Origin: Lentzea albidocapillata subsp. violacea
GTDB lineage: Bacteria; Actinomycetota; Actinomycetes; Mycobacteriales; Pseudonocardiaceae
DNA: 64,000 nt
Assembly: GCF_900100275.1 (NCBI RefSeq)
Contig: NZ_FNET01000011.1
Coordinates: 1-64,000, forward strand
Direction of reading: 5' to 3'
The position numbers and the translations under genes are program-made. This document shows positions 24,665 through 33,029 of this stretch, piece after piece. Each line of letters begins with the position of its first letter. Positions within the stretch are counted from its first letter, which is position 1. A model generated the notes under the pieces. It worked only from the letters and a program-made list of their open reading frames with translations. It ran no database searches and had not been told where the DNA came from.

Positions 24665-25246
24665 CTACTTCTCCTCCGAGTTGTCATCGCTGAACCGCTC
24701 TTGCAACGCGGCCCAACGAGGGTCAATCGTCTCATGCCCGTGGTCGGGCCCGAGCTCCGCCCACCTGCCACCACACTCGGGGCAGAGCCCCTTGCAGTCC
24801 GGCTCGCAGAGCGGCGCCTGCGGCAGCGCGAGAACGATGGCGTCCCGCACCACAGGCTCGAGGTCGATCAGATCGTCGACGATCCGCATGACCTCGTGTT
24901 CATCAGTGGTCTCGTCCGTGGTGCTGTCCGGCCACGCGTAGAGCTCCGTGATCCGGACTTCAACCTCATCGGTGAGCGGCTCGAGACACCTCGAGCACTC
25001 CCCTTCGACCTTCGTGGACGCTGTCCCCGACACGAGCAGGCCCTCCACGACCGATTCGATCAGGAGGTCGAGCTCGACTTCCCCGCTCTCGGGCACCGCG
25101 ATCACCCCGAGCAGCCCCACACCTTCGCCGGGGACCGACCTCACGAAGGGTCGGCTCAGACCGGCGCGACGGCCGATGTCCCTGGTGTCGATGACCCAGG
25201 GACTGGATGCTGTGGGACGCGTGGACGCGTGACGATGCTGTGTCAT
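24665..25246 (-). CDS. YceD/DUF177 family protein
   Basis: 193 residues of the family encoded beside rpmF in most bacteria and linked in E. coli and plants to 23S rRNA accumulation. The conserved [10 protein letters not shown] and the C-terminal [16 protein letters not shown] cysteine cluster, which may bind zinc, are present. ATG 25246 is chosen; no clear ribosome-binding site lies upstream, so the mRNA may be leaderless. Gene order DUF177-rpmF-rnc is universal. Confidence 0.92.
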   Translation of the reverse strand: MTQHRHASTRPTASSPWVIDTRDIGRRAGLSRPFVRSVPGEGVGLLGVIAVPESGEVELDLLIESVVEGLLVSGTASTKVEGECSRCLEPLTDEVEVRITELYAWPDSTTDETTDEHEVMRIVDDLIDLEPVVRDAIVLALPQAPLCEPDCKGLCPECGGRWAELGPDHGHETIDPRWAALQERFSDDNSEEK

Positions 25247-25395
25247 GATTTTCGGGTTTTGCCGGCGGGGACCTACCACGTCCAGCCGGTCCAGGGTACG
25301 GGACGACGCCCCCGCGCGTGAAATCGCCAGGTGATCGCACCTGTCCGACGTAGCGCGAATCACACGTTCAGTCGACCCGGGACCGGGCTGGTTCG

Positions 25396-26112
25396 TCAGG
25401 AACCGTAGTCGAACGGCGCCGCGGCACCCGCGACCGCCGGTCCGCGCAGGTGCGAACGGCCCTTGCCGACCGACCTGAGCGTGTGCGCGAGGAGGTCCTC
25501 GAAGTCCGCGAGCTTGCCGTCCACGTACGCGTCGCACTCCGACCGCAGCCGGATGGACTCGTTCTGGGCGGCGTCGAGCAGGCGTGCCGCCTCGGCGTGC
25601 GCCGTCCGGACGACCTCCTGCTCGTTGACGAGCCTGGCCTGCTCGGCGCGACCGTCCTCGGTGGCGCGCTCGTAGTTGGCGCGGCCCGCCTGGATCATGC
25701 GCTCGGCCTCGGAGTGCGAGCGACCCACCAGGTCGTCGTACTCCTGGCGGCCCGCGGCCACGGTCCGTTCGGCCTGATCCTCCGCCTCGGCGATCATCCG
25801 CTCGGCACGGGCGCGCGCGTCGGACAGCATCGCCTCGGCCTCGGCCTGCGCCTCGGCGAGCATGCGATCCGCGTCGGCGCGTGCCTTGGACACGCCGGAC
25901 TCCGCCTCGTGCTTGGCCTTGCCGACGACCTCGTCACGGTGGTCCAGCACGTCCTGCGCGTCGTCGAGCTCCGCGGGGATCGCGTCGCGTACGTCGTCGA
26001 GCAGTTCGAGCACATCGCCGCGCGGCACGACGCAACCCGAGGTCATCGGAACTCCGCGCGCTTCCTCGACGATCGTGACGAGCTCGTCGAGTGCCTCGAA
26101 CACCCGGTACAC
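25396..26112 (-). CDS. sepIVA: DivIVA-like septation protein (SepIVA-type)
   Basis: 238 residues: a short N-terminal conserved part (YRVFEALDELVTIVEEARGVPMTSGCVVPRGDVL) and a continuous Ala/Glu/Arg coiled coil (about 55-205, with repeats such as AEAQAEAEAMLSDARARAERM). By position next to DUF177, and by this architecture, it corresponds to Rv2927c/SepIVA, needed for septation and polar growth in mycobacteria. GTG 26112 with GGGAG upstream. Gene symbol rests on synteny and coiled-coil similarity rather than on a unique motif. Confidence 0.8.
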   Translation of the reverse strand: MYRVFEALDELVTIVEEARGVPMTSGCVVPRGDVLELLDDVRDAIPAELDDAQDVLDHRDEVVGKAKHEAESGVSKARADADRMLAEAQAEAEAMLSDARARAERMIAEAEDQAERTVAAGRQEYDDLVGRSHSEAERMIQAGRANYERATEDGRAEQARLVNEQEVVRTAHAEAARLLDAAQNESIRLRSECDAYVDGKLADFEDLLAHTLRSVGKGRSHLRGPAVAGAAAPFDYGS

Positions 26113-26153
26113 GTCTCACTCCCTAACCCCTGTGACTCCCACCCACAAGTGTG

Positions 26154-26190
26154 CCCTGCCGATCTCTTCGGGAGAGGGAGATCGGCAGGG
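26154..26190. repeat. 13-bp hairpin between divergent sepIVA-like and GNAT genes
   Basis: CCCTGCCGATCTC (26154-26166) and GAGATCGGCAGGG (26178-26190) are exact inverse complements around an 11-base loop. The arms resemble an intrinsic terminator, yet the hairpin lies between two divergent genes, 38 bases before the GNAT start, so it would sit in a 5' leader. Confidence 0.6.
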
Positions 26191-26227
26191 CGTGTCAGGA
26201 TTTGGCCACATCCAGCCGGGGAGAAAC

Positions 26228-26674
26228 GTGAAGATCACAATCAGGCGGGCGGTAGCCGCCGATGTCCACCCGATCGTGGCAATGCTGGCCGACGACCCAC
26301 TCGGCGCGCAGCGGGAGAAACCCGGCGATCCGGCCTACCTGAAGGCGTTCGAGGTGATCGACGCCGACCCGCACCAGCACCTGGCCGTGGCCGACGCCGG
26401 CGGCGAGATCGTGGGCACGCTGCAGCTGACGTTCACGGCGGGCCTGTCACGCCTGGGCATGACCCGCGCGACCGTGGAGGCCGTACGGGTCCGCTCCGAC
26501 CAGCGCGGCAACGGCCTCGGCGAGCACCTCGTCAGGTGGGCGATCGACGAGGCGCGCGCACGCGGTTGCGGCATGGTGCAGCTGACGACGGACGCGTCAC
26601 GAGCGGACGCGCACCGGTTCTACGAACGGCTCGGTTTCACCGCATCGCACGTCGGAATGAAGCTCGCGCTCTAG
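26228..26674 (+). CDS. GNAT-family N-acetyltransferase
   Basis: 148 residues of single-domain GNAT: N-terminal ITIRRAVAADV, the motif VEAVRVRSDQRGNGLGEHLV (acetyl-CoA P-loop Q-R-G-N-G-L-G) and the C-terminal ADAHRFYERLGFTASHVGMKL. Substrate unknown. GTG 26228 follows GGGGAGAAAC. Its TAG overlaps the coaD TAG of the other strand through a CTAG. Confidence 0.9.
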   Translation: MKITIRRAVAADVHPIVAMLADDPLGAQREKPGDPAYLKAFEVIDADPHQHLAVADAGGEIVGTLQLTFTAGLSRLGMTRATVEAVRVRSDQRGNGLGEHLVRWAIDEARARGCGMVQLTTDASRADAHRFYERLGFTASHVGMKLAL

Positions 26675-27153
26675 CGAGTCTCGGCGAGGCGCTGCTGCAA
26701 CCGCTGCTCGATGGACGCGGGCAGCAGCGTCGAGACGTCGCCACCGTACGTAGCGACCTCCTTGACCAGCGAGGACGCCAGGTAGGAGTACTGCGGGCTG
26801 GCCTGCATGAACAGCGTGTCGACACCGGTGAGCTGGTGGTTCATCTGCGCCATCTGCAGCTCGTAGTCGTAGTCACTGACCGCGCGCAGGCCCTTCACGA
26901 TGGCCTTGATGTTGTTCTCGCGGCAGTAGTCGACCAACAGGCCGTGCCAGGAGTCCACGCGCACGTTGTCCCACTGCGCCGTGACCTCGCGCAGCATCTC
27001 CTGCCGCTCCTCAACGTCGAACAAGGTGCGCTTGTTCTTGTTGATGAGCACAGCGACGACAACCTCTTCGAAGAGGTGCGCGGCTCTCCCGATGATGTCC
27101 AGGTGACCGTTGGTTACCGGGTCGTAGGAGCCGGGGTACACGGCACGCGTCAT
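26671..27153 (-). CDS. coaD: Phosphopantetheine adenylyltransferase
   Basis: Penultimate step of coenzyme A synthesis (4'-phosphopantetheine + ATP to dephospho-CoA). 160 residues with nucleotidyltransferase motif YPGSYDPVTNGHLDII (T/N-G-H), conserved VKGLRAVSDYDYELQMA and QYSYLASSLVKEVA. ATG 27153 matches the family start. It lies downstream of rsmD, the usual pairing. Confidence 0.96.
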   Translation of the reverse strand: MTRAVYPGSYDPVTNGHLDIIGRAAHLFEEVVVAVLINKNKRTLFDVEERQEMLREVTAQWDNVRVDSWHGLLVDYCRENNIKAIVKGLRAVSDYDYELQMAQMNHQLTGVDTLFMQASPQYSYLASSLVKEVATYGGDVSTLLPASIEQRLQQRLAETR

Positions 27154-27206
27154 GAGCCGGACGTTAGCACCCGATCGGACGCCTCCAGGCGTGTCCGTGG
27201 TTCTCG

Positions 27207-27761
27207 TCACCCATCAGCACGCACCTGAGCCCAATACACGGCCGTGTCCCCATAACGCTTGGCACGCAAGGCTTCCACCTCTTCAGGCCACGCTGGTTCG
27301 CCACTTCGCGAAGCACGTTCCACGATCAAGATGGCGTCCGCAGTGAGCCGCGGCACGATCCCTTTGAGCACCTTGGCGAGCTCGTCATCGCCCACGGCAT
27401 ACGGCGGATCGGCGAACACGACGTCGAACTTCTCCCCCTCGGCCATGACATAAGCCTCAGCCGTACGGTTGACAATGGTCGTGTCCGCGAACCCAAGCTC
27501 CTTGGCATTACCTTTGAGCACGTCAGCGGCCCGCTTGTCAGACTCGACGAACGTGGCATGCGCCGCTCCCCGACTCAACGCCTCAAAGCCAAGCGCCCCC
27601 GACCCGGCATACAGGTCAAGCACCCGCGCCCCGTCGAGGTCGACCAACGCCTCCAGCGAACTGAACAGCGCCTCCCGCACCCGCTCGGACGTGGGCCGCG
27701 TGCCCTTGGGCGGAACCTTGAGCCTGCGACCTCCCGCGGTCCCGGCAACAATTCGAGTCAC
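27207..27761 (-). CDS. rsmD: 16S rRNA (guanine(966)-N(2))-methyltransferase RsmD
   Basis: 184-residue Rossmann-fold RNA methyltransferase: RIVAGTAGGRRLKVP N-terminus, PTSERVREALFSSL, SAM-binding VLDLYAGSGALGFEALSRGA and catalytic FADPPYAVG. GTG 27761 removes a longer leader that has no family similarity. Paired with coaD 53 bases downstream. Confidence 0.94.
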   Translation of the reverse strand: MTRIVAGTAGGRRLKVPPKGTRPTSERVREALFSSLEALVDLDGARVLDLYAGSGALGFEALSRGAAHATFVESDKRAADVLKGNAKELGFADTTIVNRTAEAYVMAEGEKFDVVFADPPYAVGDDELAKVLKGIVPRLTADAILIVERASRSGEPAWPEEVEALRAKRYGDTAVYWAQVRADG

Positions 27762-27849
27762 CCGCCTATCGTCCCAGGCGATCCCGTCCGCATGACCCGC
27801 CGCCTCCGAACGCGATGCCGTAGGCGAGCCGTCCTTACCGCGCGGGCCA

Positions 27850-27993
27850 GGCGGTGGGGTCCCATCACGAGTCGCGCCATAGCACTTGCTGCACCTGAGG
27901 GGTGAGGTCAAGTCGACACGCTTTTCGTCGACTTGACCTCACCCCTCAGGTGTGGCCCGCTCTTGGCTCGGCTCGTGATGGGACCCCACCGCC
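27850..27993. repeat. 144-bp near-perfect palindrome
   Basis: Outer arms 27850-27871 and 27972-27993 are exact inverse complements (22 bases). Inner arms 27892-27917 and 27927-27952 are also exact (26 bases) around the 9-base loop ACGCTTTTC. The 19-20-base spacers between inner and outer arms pair only partly. The whole could form a very stable cruciform or RNA hairpin, larger than a normal terminator. Confidence 0.75.
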
Positions 27994-28090
27994 AACGCAA
28001 CTCTCTAAGCAACGCGCGGCCGCCCGACGCAACTGGCGTGCCATCAACCCGCCCGTGGCGTGGACCCCCTGATCAGATTGCCGGGGTCTG

Positions 28091-28139
28091 GGGCAGAGCC
28101 CCAGGGGAAGCACGCAACCGCAAGCTCGCCGCCCGCAAG
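28091..28139. repeat. Dispersed intergenic repeat, copy 2
   Basis: 49 bases closely matching 321-370. It starts within a CTGGGGC-AGA-GCCCCAG hairpin (28088-28104) and continues with GCACGCAACCGCAAGCTCGC. It lies about 80 bases 3' of the metallo-hydrolase gene, in the same orientation as copy 1 relative to ftsY. Confidence 0.7.
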
Positions 28140-28216
28140 GTGACCACCCACCCGGCCGCGGCACGCAAGCCCGGAGCCCGGCCACGCCCAGCCCCCGTCA
28201 CCACCCGCCGAACACC

Positions 28217-29290
28217 TCAGGCGAGCGCCTGCCACCACCCATCAACCTCACCAGGCGAATCAACATCAACCCGCTCCCCAGGCCGAGGCACAGCCAACGC
28301 CACCCCACCAGCCTTGGCCTCCCGCCAAATCCGGTCAATCGGCTCCCCCCAAGGATGAAACCCAAGGTTGAAAGTAGCCCAGTGCACCGGAATCAACAGC
28401 CCACCACCAAGATCGTCAAACGCCCGAACCCCTTCCTCAGGCGTCATATGGATGTCCGGCCAAGCGTCGTCATAAGCACCAACCTGCATCAACACAGCGT
28501 CAAACGGCCCGTGCGCCACCCCGATCGCCTTGTACCCCTCGAAATACCCGGTGTCCCCGCTGTAGAACACCGAACGCGACCCACGCTTGATCACCCAGGA
28601 AGCCCACAACGTGACGTTGCGCTGCACCGAACGCCCAGAGAAGTGCTGGGCAGCAGTGCAGGTGAGCACAAACCCGTCCACAGAGTGCGACTCGCCCCAG
28701 TCCAACTCGACGATCCGAGAAGCGGGCACGTCCCACCGAGCCAAGTGCGCCCCAAGCCCCAACGGCACAACGAACACCGCGGAAGTGCCAGACGTCAACG
28801 CCTGCACGGTCTGCATGTCGAGATGGTCGTAGTGATCATGCGAGATAACCACGGCGCTCACAGCGGGCAGATCCGACAACTGGTGCGGAACCGGGTGCAG
28901 CCGCCTGGGACCAACGCGCACGGAAGGCGAGACGCGGTCACTCCACACAGGATCGATGAGCACCGCGGCGCCGTCGATCTCGATCAGCGCGGAAGCGTGG
29001 CCGTACCAGGTGATGTGCAGGCCCTCGGACACCGGCGCGGCGGGTCCCACGAGCGGGACCGCGACGGACGGCTTGCGGTCCTCGCTGCCGAAGACGAAGT
29101 CGCGGATGGAGAACGAGTCGCGGTCAGGGACCGTGCGGACTTCCTTGTCGTTGTGGAACTTCCCGTCGCGGTAGCGCGGTGATCGCGCCATCCGGACCGG
29201 GTCGGGCTTGCCGCCCAGTTGCTTCGGCACGTCCTTCAGCGCCCATGCCACCCCTGCCAGGCCGAGCAGGCCGGCCAACGCCTTCTTCAT
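28217..29290 (-). CDS. MBL-fold metallo-hydrolase (NAPE-PLD/UlaG-like), membrane-anchored
   Basis: 357 residues. A hydrophobic N-terminus (KKALAGLLGLAGVAWAL) suggests membrane anchoring or export. The metallo-beta-lactamase fold is shown by ITWYGHASALIEIDG, DPVWSDRVSPS, the metal motif SHDHYDHLD (H-x-H-x-D-H), AQHFSGR, YSGDTGYF and the final PVHWATFNLG. This set matches the NAPE-hydrolysing phospholipase D-like subgroup. Substrate in bacteria is unknown. ATG 29290 with AGAGGGA upstream. Confidence 0.9.
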   Translation of the reverse strand: MKKALAGLLGLAGVAWALKDVPKQLGGKPDPVRMARSPRYRDGKFHNDKEVRTVPDRDSFSIRDFVFGSEDRKPSVAVPLVGPAAPVSEGLHITWYGHASALIEIDGAAVLIDPVWSDRVSPSVRVGPRRLHPVPHQLSDLPAVSAVVISHDHYDHLDMQTVQALTSGTSAVFVVPLGLGAHLARWDVPASRIVELDWGESHSVDGFVLTCTAAQHFSGRSVQRNVTLWASWVIKRGSRSVFYSGDTGYFEGYKAIGVAHGPFDAVLMQVGAYDDAWPDIHMTPEEGVRAFDDLGGGLLIPVHWATFNLGFHPWGEPIDRIWREAKAGGVALAVPRPGERVDVDSPGEVDGWWQALA

Positions 29291-29368
29291 GATGCGAATC
29301 CCTCTTCCCTGTCCCCGTGACCGGTGCAACGCAGGGAATCGTCGTGGAGTTCCGCACTCCTCGCACCA

Positions 29369-29405
29369 CGAAGGCCCGGCCTCGACGACGAGACCGGGCC
29401 CTTCG
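29369..29405. terminator. Hairpin 3' of pyc
   Basis: A stem of about 15 pairs (CGAAGG-CCCGG-CCTC with GAGACCGGGCCCTTCG, one bulge and one G:U) directly follows the pyc stop on the minus strand. It is a likely terminator separating pyc from the hydrolase gene. Confidence 0.65.
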
Positions 29406-29416
29406 GGATCAACGAC

Positions 29417-32400
29417 CTACTCCAGGACGATCAGGAGGTCGCCGCCTTCGACCTGCTGGGCGCCGCGCAACGCCAGGCGTCCGACGACACCGGCCTTCGG
29501 GGCGGTGATCGCGGCCTCCATCTTCATGGCCTCGATCGTCGCGACGGTCTGACCGGCGTCGACCTGGTCGCCCTCGGCCACCGTGGCCGTCACCACGCCG
29601 GCGAACGGGGCCGCCACGTGGTTCGGGTTCGAGCGGTCGGCCTTCTCGGCGGCCGGGATGTCGGCGGCCACCGAACGGTCGCGGACCTGGATCGGGCGCA
29701 TCTGGCCGTTCAGGGTCGCCATGACCGTGCGGATGCCTCGCGCGTCGGCCTCGGAGATCGCCTCCAGGCCGATCAGCAGCCGCACACCCGGCTCCAGGTC
29801 GACGGAGTACTCCTCGCCCGGACGCAGGCCGTAGAAGAAGTCCTTGGAGCGCAACACCGACGTGTCGCCGTAGGCGTCGCGGTGCGTGCGGAACTCCTTG
29901 GTGGGACCGGGGAACAGCAGCCTGTTCAAGGTCGCCCGCCGGTCGTCGACGAGACCCGCCTCGTCCTGCGCGGAGAGCTCCTCGACCGGCTTCGGCGCGG
30001 GACGACCGGCCAGCGCCTTGCTGCGGAACGGCTCCGGCCAGCCACCGGGCGGGTCGCCCAGTTCGCCGTGCAGGAAGCCGATCACCGACGCCGGGATGTC
30101 GAACTTGCCGGGGTCCGCCTCGAAGTCCTTGGGCGAGACGCCCGCGCCCACGAGGTGCAGCGCGAGGTCGCCGACGACCTTGGACGACGGCGTCACCTTC
30201 ACGAGGTGGCCGAGCATGCGGTCGGCGGCCGCGTACATCGACTCGATCTCCTCGAACTTCTCACCGAGGCCGAGCGCGACGGCCTGGGTGCGCAGGTTCG
30301 AGAGCTGACCACCGGGGATCTCGTGGTGGTAGACGCGGCCGGTCGGGCCGGGGATGCCGGACTCGAACGGCGCGTAGATCTTGCGCACCGACTCCCAGTA
30401 CGGCTCCAGGTCGCAGACGTTCTGCAGGTCGAGGCCGGTGGAGTGCTCGGTGTGGTCGGTCAGCGCCACGATCGACGACAGCGGCGGCTGCGACGTCGTG
30501 CCCGCCATCGACGCGGTCGCGCCGTCGATCGCGTCCACGCCCGCCTGGATCGCCGCGAGGTACGTCGCCAGCTGGCCACCCGCCGTGTCGTGCGTGTGGA
30601 GGTGGACCGGGACGTCGAACTCCTTGCGCAGCGCGGTGATCAGGCGCGACGCGGCCGGAGCCCGCAGCAGCCCGGCCATGTCCTTGACGCACAGCACGTG
30701 CGCGCCGGCGCCGACGATCTGCTCGGCCAGCTTCAGGTAGTAGTCCAGTGTGTACAGACGTTCGTCCGGGTTGGACAGATCGCTCGTGTAGCAGAGCGCG
30801 ACCTCGGCGATCGCCGTCCCGGTCTCGCGCACGGCCTCGATCGCCGGGCGCATCTGCTCGACGTCGTTCAGCGCGTCGAAGATCCGGAAGATGTCGATGC
30901 CGGTGTTCGTCGCCTCCTGCACGAACGCCTTGGTGACCGCCTCCGGGTACGGCGTGTAGCCGACCGTGTTGCGGCCGCGCAGCAGCATCTGCAGGTTGAT
31001 GTTCGGCACGGCCTCGCGCAACGACGCGAGCCGCTCCCACGGGTCCTCCGCGAGGAACCGCAGCGCCACGTCGTAGGTCGCGCCGCCCCAGCACTCCAGG
31101 GACAGCAGCTCCGGCGTCATCCGCGCGACGTGCGGCGCGACGGCGAGCAGGTCCTTGGTGCGTACTCGGGTGGCGAGCAGCGACTGGTGGGCGTCGCGGA
31201 ACGTCGTGTCGGTGACGCCGACGGCCTTGCTCTCCCGCATCCACCGCGCGAAGCCCTCGGGGCCGAGCTCGGTGAGCTTCTGCTTGGAGCCGGCGGGCGG
31301 TTCGGCGTTGAGGTCGATGACCGGCAGCTTCTCGCGCGGGTCGACCGCGGTCGGGCGGGTGCCGTTCGGGTGGTTGACCGTGACGTCGGCGAGGTAGGTC
31401 AGCAGGCGTGTGCCGCGGTCGGCCGAGTGGCGCGCCGTCAGCAGGTGCGGGCGCTTCTCGATGAACGACGTGGTGACGCGGCCCTCGTAGAAGTCCGGGT
31501 CGTCCAGCACCGCCTGCAGGAACGGGATGTTCGTGGAGACACCGCGAATACGGAACTCCGCGATCGCACGGCGCGCACGGGCGACGGCGAGCTCGAAGTT
31601 GCGGCCGCGGCACGTCAGCTTCACGAGCATCGAGTCGAAGTGCGCGCCGATGGCCATGCCCGCGCCCGCCGTGCCGCCGTCGAGGCGGATGCCGGAACCA
31701 CCCGGCGAGCGGTAGGCACTGATCGTGCCGGTGTCCGGGCGGAAGCCGTTGGCCGGGTCCTCCGTCGTGATGCGGCACTGCAGCGCCGCGCCGCGCAGCT
31801 GGACGGTCTCCTGGGACAGGCCCAGGTCCTCCAGCGTCTCGCCGGACGCGATGCGCATCTGCGACTGCACCAGGTCGACGTCGGTCACCTCTTCCGTGAC
31901 CGTGTGCTCGACCTGGATGCGCGGGTTCATCTCGATGAAGACGTAGTGGCCCTGCGGGTCGAGCAGGAACTCCACGGTGCCCGCGTTGCGGTAGCCGATG
32001 TGCCGCGCGAACTTCACCGCGTCGGCGCAGATGCGGTCGCGCAGCTCGGGCGCGAGGTTCGGCGCGGGCGCGATCTCGATGACCTTCTGGTGGCGCCGCT
32101 GCACCGAACAGTCGCGCTCGAAGAGGTGGATCACGTTGCCCTGGCCGTCGGCGAGGATCTGCACCTCGATGTGGCGCGGTTCGACCACGGCCTGCTCGAG
32201 GAACACGGTCGGGTCGCCGAACGCCGACTCCGCCTCGCGCGACGCCGCCTCCAGCGCCTCACGCAGCGCGGCCGGTTCGTCGACCTTGCGCATGCCCCGG
32301 CCACCACCGCCGGCGACGGCCTTCACGAAGACCGGGAAGCGCATGGTCTTCGACGCCTCGAGCAGCTCGTCGACGTTCGACGACGGCTCGCTCGACTCCA

Positions 32401-32794
32401 GCACCGGCAGCCCGGCCTCGCGGGCGGCGGCGATGGCGCGCGCCTTGTTGCCCGTCAGCTCCAGCACCTCGGCGACGGGGCCGACGAACGTGAGACCTGC
32501 CTCACGGCACGCCATCGCGAGTTCCGGGTTCTCCGACAGGAAGCCGTAACCGGGGTAGATCGCGTCGGCGCCCGCCTTGCGGGCGGCCTTGATGATCTCT
32601 TCGACGGAGAGGTAGGCGCGGACGGGATGTCCGGGCTCGCCGATCTCGTAGGACTCGTCCGCCTTCAACCGGTGCAGCGAGTTCCGGTCCTCGTGAGGAA
32701 AGACGGCGACCGTTCCCGCGCCTAGTTCGTAGGCGGCGCGGAACGCGCGAATCGCGATCTCGCCGCGGTTGGCGACAAGAACCTTGCGGAACAT
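29417..32794 (-). CDS. pyc: Pyruvate carboxylase
   Basis: Anaplerotic biotin enzyme: pyruvate + bicarbonate + ATP to oxaloacetate. The 1,125 residues contain, in order, a biotin carboxylase half (RKVLVANRGEIAIRAFRAA; ATP-grasp GGGGRGMRKV; FIEMNPRIQVEHTVTE), the carboxyltransferase TIM barrel (DTTFRDAHQSLLATRVR; ECWGGATYDVALRFL; HTHDTAGG) and the C-terminal biotinyl domain with the biotin Lys in EAMKMEA (about 1091). Full-length single-chain type. ATG 32794 with a GGGAGGGC ribosome-binding site. Confidence 0.98.
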   Translation of the reverse strand: MFRKVLVANRGEIAIRAFRAAYELGAGTVAVFPHEDRNSLHRLKADESYEIGEPGHPVRAYLSVEEIIKAARKAGADAIYPGYGFLSENPELAMACREAGLTFVGPVAEVLELTGNKARAIAAAREAGLPVLESSEPSSNVDELLEASKTMRFPVFVKAVAGGGGRGMRKVDEPAALREALEAASREAESAFGDPTVFLEQAVVEPRHIEVQILADGQGNVIHLFERDCSVQRRHQKVIEIAPAPNLAPELRDRICADAVKFARHIGYRNAGTVEFLLDPQGHYVFIEMNPRIQVEHTVTEEVTDVDLVQSQMRIASGETLEDLGLSQETVQLRGAALQCRITTEDPANGFRPDTGTISAYRSPGGSGIRLDGGTAGAGMAIGAHFDSMLVKLTCRGRNFELAVARARRAIAEFRIRGVSTNIPFLQAVLDDPDFYEGRVTTSFIEKRPHLLTARHSADRGTRLLTYLADVTVNHPNGTRPTAVDPREKLPVIDLNAEPPAGSKQKLTELGPEGFARWMRESKAVGVTDTTFRDAHQSLLATRVRTKDLLAVAPHVARMTPELLSLECWGGATYDVALRFLAEDPWERLASLREAVPNINLQMLLRGRNTVGYTPYPEAVTKAFVQEATNTGIDIFRIFDALNDVEQMRPAIEAVRETGTAIAEVALCYTSDLSNPDERLYTLDYYLKLAEQIVGAGAHVLCVKDMAGLLRAPAASRLITALRKEFDVPVHLHTHDTAGGQLATYLAAIQAGVDAIDGATASMAGTTSQPPLSSIVALTDHTEHSTGLDLQNVCDLEPYWESVRKIYAPFESGIPGPTGRVYHHEIPGGQLSNLRTQAVALGLGEKFEEIESMYAAADRMLGHLVKVTPSSKVVGDLALHLVGAGVSPKDFEADPGKFDIPASVIGFLHGELGDPPGGWPEPFRSKALAGRPAPKPVEELSAQDEAGLVDDRRATLNRLLFPGPTKEFRTHRDAYGDTSVLRSKDFFYGLRPGEEYSVDLEPGVRLLIGLEAISEADARGIRTVMATLNGQMRPIQVRDRSVAADIPAAEKADRSNPNHVAAPFAGVVTATVAEGDQVDAGQTVATIEAMKMEAAITAPKAGVVGRLALRGAQQVEGGDLLIVLE

Positions 32795-33029
32795 CCGTGC
32801 CCTCCCGGTGTTACTCGGCAGCCATCAGTCGTGGCACGTTACCGTGCGACTCTTGCCTGTTGGGAGAACCGTCCCACGTGATGGGTGTCATCCTGATCGG
32901 TCTTGTTCACCCGGATTCTCGCGTGGTGAGAGCAAAGTGGATACCCACCACCCGGTCAGACTGCGGCCGGTAGTGGGTTTAACCAGATCGAGTGACGATC
33001 TTCGCGACTATCTCGGTAGGGTGAGCCAT

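Larger units (their letters stand above)
27762..28216. other. Long intergenic region with repeats
   Basis: 455 bases between rsmD and the metallo-hydrolase gene, both on the minus strand. It contains the 144-bp palindrome (27850-27993), a second copy of the dispersed repeat (28091-28139) and a small CTGGGGC/GCCCCAG hairpin (28088-28104). No coding frame with convincing start or composition was found. Confidence 0.7.

Noticed and set aside
29324..32725. 1,133-codon plus-strand frame opposite pyc
   Set aside because: High-GC shadow; pyc on the other strand is unmistakable.
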